From Acidobacteriota bacterium (GTDB lineage: Bacteria > Acidobacteriota > Terriglobia > Bryobacterales > Bryobacteraceae): 40,848 bases of DNA. The position numbers and the translations under genes were made by a program. The stretch spans positions 1-40,848 of the forward strand of contig JAPKYX010000080.1 in assembly GCA_026394075.1 (NCBI GenBank). The letters run 5' to 3'. Positions 39,760 to 40,848 of this stretch are shown here, in pieces. Position 1 is the first letter of the stretch. Each line of letters starts with the position of its first letter. The notes below the pieces were generated by a model. It was given only the letters and a program-made list of their open reading frames with translations, made no database searches and had not been told where the DNA came from.

Positions 39760-40848
39760 ACCTCTCCTATCGTCAATTTAGTCGTTAACTTCTGCCCGCG
39801 AACCACGAATCGTTGCGCCGGTTCTTTCTGGTACAACGCCCGTGAACGCCAGCCTTCGGCTGGTTCCGCCCGCAAGCCCTCCGGAAACTCGAATTGCACC
39901 GGGGCTCCCGCCGCCAAGTGCCACCACTGCTCACCCTCACCACCCGACGCCTCGTCCTCCACCGTCAAGTGGAGCGGATCGGTCAGCCGGACCCGCCGCC
40001 GGTGCGCGCAGCCGCCATAACGGCACTCCGCATCGACGTAATCCGGACCCCAACCATGCAAAATCACCTCAGGCTTACTCCGCCACCCGAACGGCCCGGC
40101 CGCCTCCGCTTGCTCCCGCCCACCCACGCGCATCGTGTTGTGCGCGGCAGATCCGCGGAACCAGTCCCTCCATCTAGGATCGCCTACATACGTATAGGTG
40201 CCGGGGTCGATCAACAATTCCCGCCCGCCGCGCCGCACAATGATCTGCAACGTGTCGGAATGGCTATGCCCGCCGCGCCCGCCGCCAAAGCCGCCCGCAT
40301 CGACAATCACTTCCGTCCCACCGGCCCGCAGGAAGATCAAGCCGCACTCGGCAAAGCGTTCTGATTCCTGTTTGGCGACAAACGGCCGCCCCAATTCCGC
40401 CGCCGCCCATTCAAGCGTCTGCCGCCCATACTGCACATGCGTCCCATAGGGATGGAACAGCCGGCCGCCATCATCATCTCCAATCAGCGGAATCTCACCA
40501 CCCTCACCCAGCAGCGCCGCCAGATATTCCGCCATCAACGTGAGCTTCGGGCGCCACTCCGCCGGCTTACCCGCCAGCCGCCAGGCCAGCAAGTACATGT
40601 CCAGCGTGTAGACGTGGTAGTAGCTCGACTTCTCAAAGTGCGCCCCATCGGCCAGTACCTGATAATCCAGCTCCCGCCGCAACGTGTTCACGCCCAGCTC
40701 TTTCCAGCGCGGAAACAGCTCCCCCAACGCCGCCAGCGCCAGCGCCTCGCCCAGCAAGTGCGTGTTGCGTGAGAAGTAGAACGAGAGGTTGTACTCCAGG
40801 TGCAGCCCGTGCTGATACAAGCTATCGAGCAGCTGTTGACGCTTTGGC
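39747..40848 (-). CDS. Heparinase II/III family protein, N-terminus cut by window edge
   Basis: At least 367 residues are visible and the frame is open through the window end. The visible part covers the end of an alpha/alpha toroid (LEYNLSFYFSRNTHLLGEAL, EKSSYYHVYTLDMYLLAWRL) and the following beta-sandwich, with GGRGGHSHSDTLQI and DPGTYTYVGDPRWRDWF, hallmark phrases of the heparinase II/III-like (alginate-lyase-like) family. Tyr and His residues in NxxxE/FExSxYYHxY and GHxHxD are the probable active-site groups. Such proteins in polysaccharide loci are thought to cut uronic-acid-containing glycans or trim them during export. The cellular location cannot be judged without the N-terminus. It overlaps the AlgD-like gene downstream by 13 bases, which links uronic acid supply with a uronan-cleaving protein. 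Confidence 0.87.
   Translation of the reverse strand, partial: PKRQQLLDSLYQHGLHLEYNLSFYFSRNTHLLGEALALAALGELFPRWKELGVNTLRRELDYQVLADGAHFEKSSYYHVYTLDMYLLAWRLAGKPAEWRPKLTLMAEYLAALLGEGGEIPLIGDDDGGRLFHPYGTHVQYGRQTLEWAAAELGRPFVAKQESERFAECGLIFLRAGGTEVIVDAGGFGGGRGGHSHSDTLQIIVRRGGRELLIDPGTYTYVGDPRWRDWFRGSAAHNTMRVGGREQAEAAGPFGWRSKPEVILHGWGPDYVDAECRYGGCAHRRRVRLTDPLHLTVEDEASGGEGEQWWHLAAGAPVQFEFPEGLRAEPAEGWRSRALYQKEPAQRFVVRGQKLTTKLTIGEVWHP

Noticed and set aside
38581-40020. 479-codon plus-strand frame opposite the AlgD-like gene
   Set aside because: It is antisense to a complete dehydrogenase gene, with Arg/His/Gln-rich composition and no recognisable motif.

Overview
The window is a G+C-rich bacterial segment dominated by a large cell-surface polysaccharide locus of the Wzx/Wzy type. 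Embedded in it, at about 16.5-21.5 kb, is a complete plasmid-style replication and partition module. The protein styles suggest Acidobacteriota, possibly Bryobacterales/Solibacter-like: multi-domain fibronectin-III and beta-helix secreted proteins, and glycosyltransferases related to exosortase-type EPS loci. This taxonomic guess is inference from memory of families; there is no rRNA or marker gene here. I saw no tRNA, rRNA, CRISPR array or insertion sequence.

Layout. Positions 1-5.1 kb (minus) hold a partial GT4 glycosyltransferase, a WecC-type UDP-ManNAc dehydrogenase, a Wzx-type flippase and a membrane GT2. Positions 5.1-7.0 kb (plus) hold a GNAT-like acyltransferase and a NodB-type deacetylase. 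Positions 7.0-14.5 kb (minus) hold two GT4 enzymes, an AsnB-type amidotransferase and the first of three large secreted FN3/beta-helix paralogues. At 15.0-16.5 kb (plus) is a WecA-type initiating sugar-phosphate transferase with an unusual C-terminal extension.

Positions 16.5-21.5 kb form the replicon module. It has ten iteron-like 16-mers (seven in a 21-22 bp register) and an A+T-rich stretch, then a RepA-type initiator. On the minus strand follow a three-gene cassette (helix-turn-helix protein, ParA ATPase, ribbon-helix-helix protein), and on the plus strand a tyrosine recombinase. The 8-bp palindrome CTGTACAG occurs nine times, only in this module as far as I could see by eye. Three pairs of sites have exactly the same 7-bp spacer, and five copies lie inside the coding sequence of the ribbon-helix-helix gene.

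Positions 21.5-28.4 kb (minus) hold an O-antigen polymerase/ligase, a hexapeptide acyltransferase, the second FN3/beta-helix paralogue and a small secreted protein. Positions 28.6-32.1 kb (plus) hold a methyltransferase, WecB and a glycosyltransferase. Positions 32.1-40.8 kb (minus) hold the third paralogue, a 105-residue protein, a 958-residue G8/Ig-like surface protein, an AlgD-like nucleotide-sugar dehydrogenase and a partial heparinase II/III-type protein.

How it fits together (inference). WecB and WecC would make UDP-ManNAcA and the AlgD-like enzyme a second uronic acid. The WecA-like protein would start the repeat unit on undecaprenyl phosphate, the glycosyltransferases extend it, and AsnB, acyltransferases, deacetylase and methyltransferase decorate it. 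Wzx exports it and Wzy polymerises it. The beta-helix proteins and the heparinase-like protein are candidates to bind, cut or epimerise the polymer outside the cytoplasm. The rep/par module between WecA and Wzy, with no spare DNA at its right edge, suggests either that the whole locus sits around the origin of a secondary replicon (an EPS plasmid or chromid) or that a plasmid integrated here.
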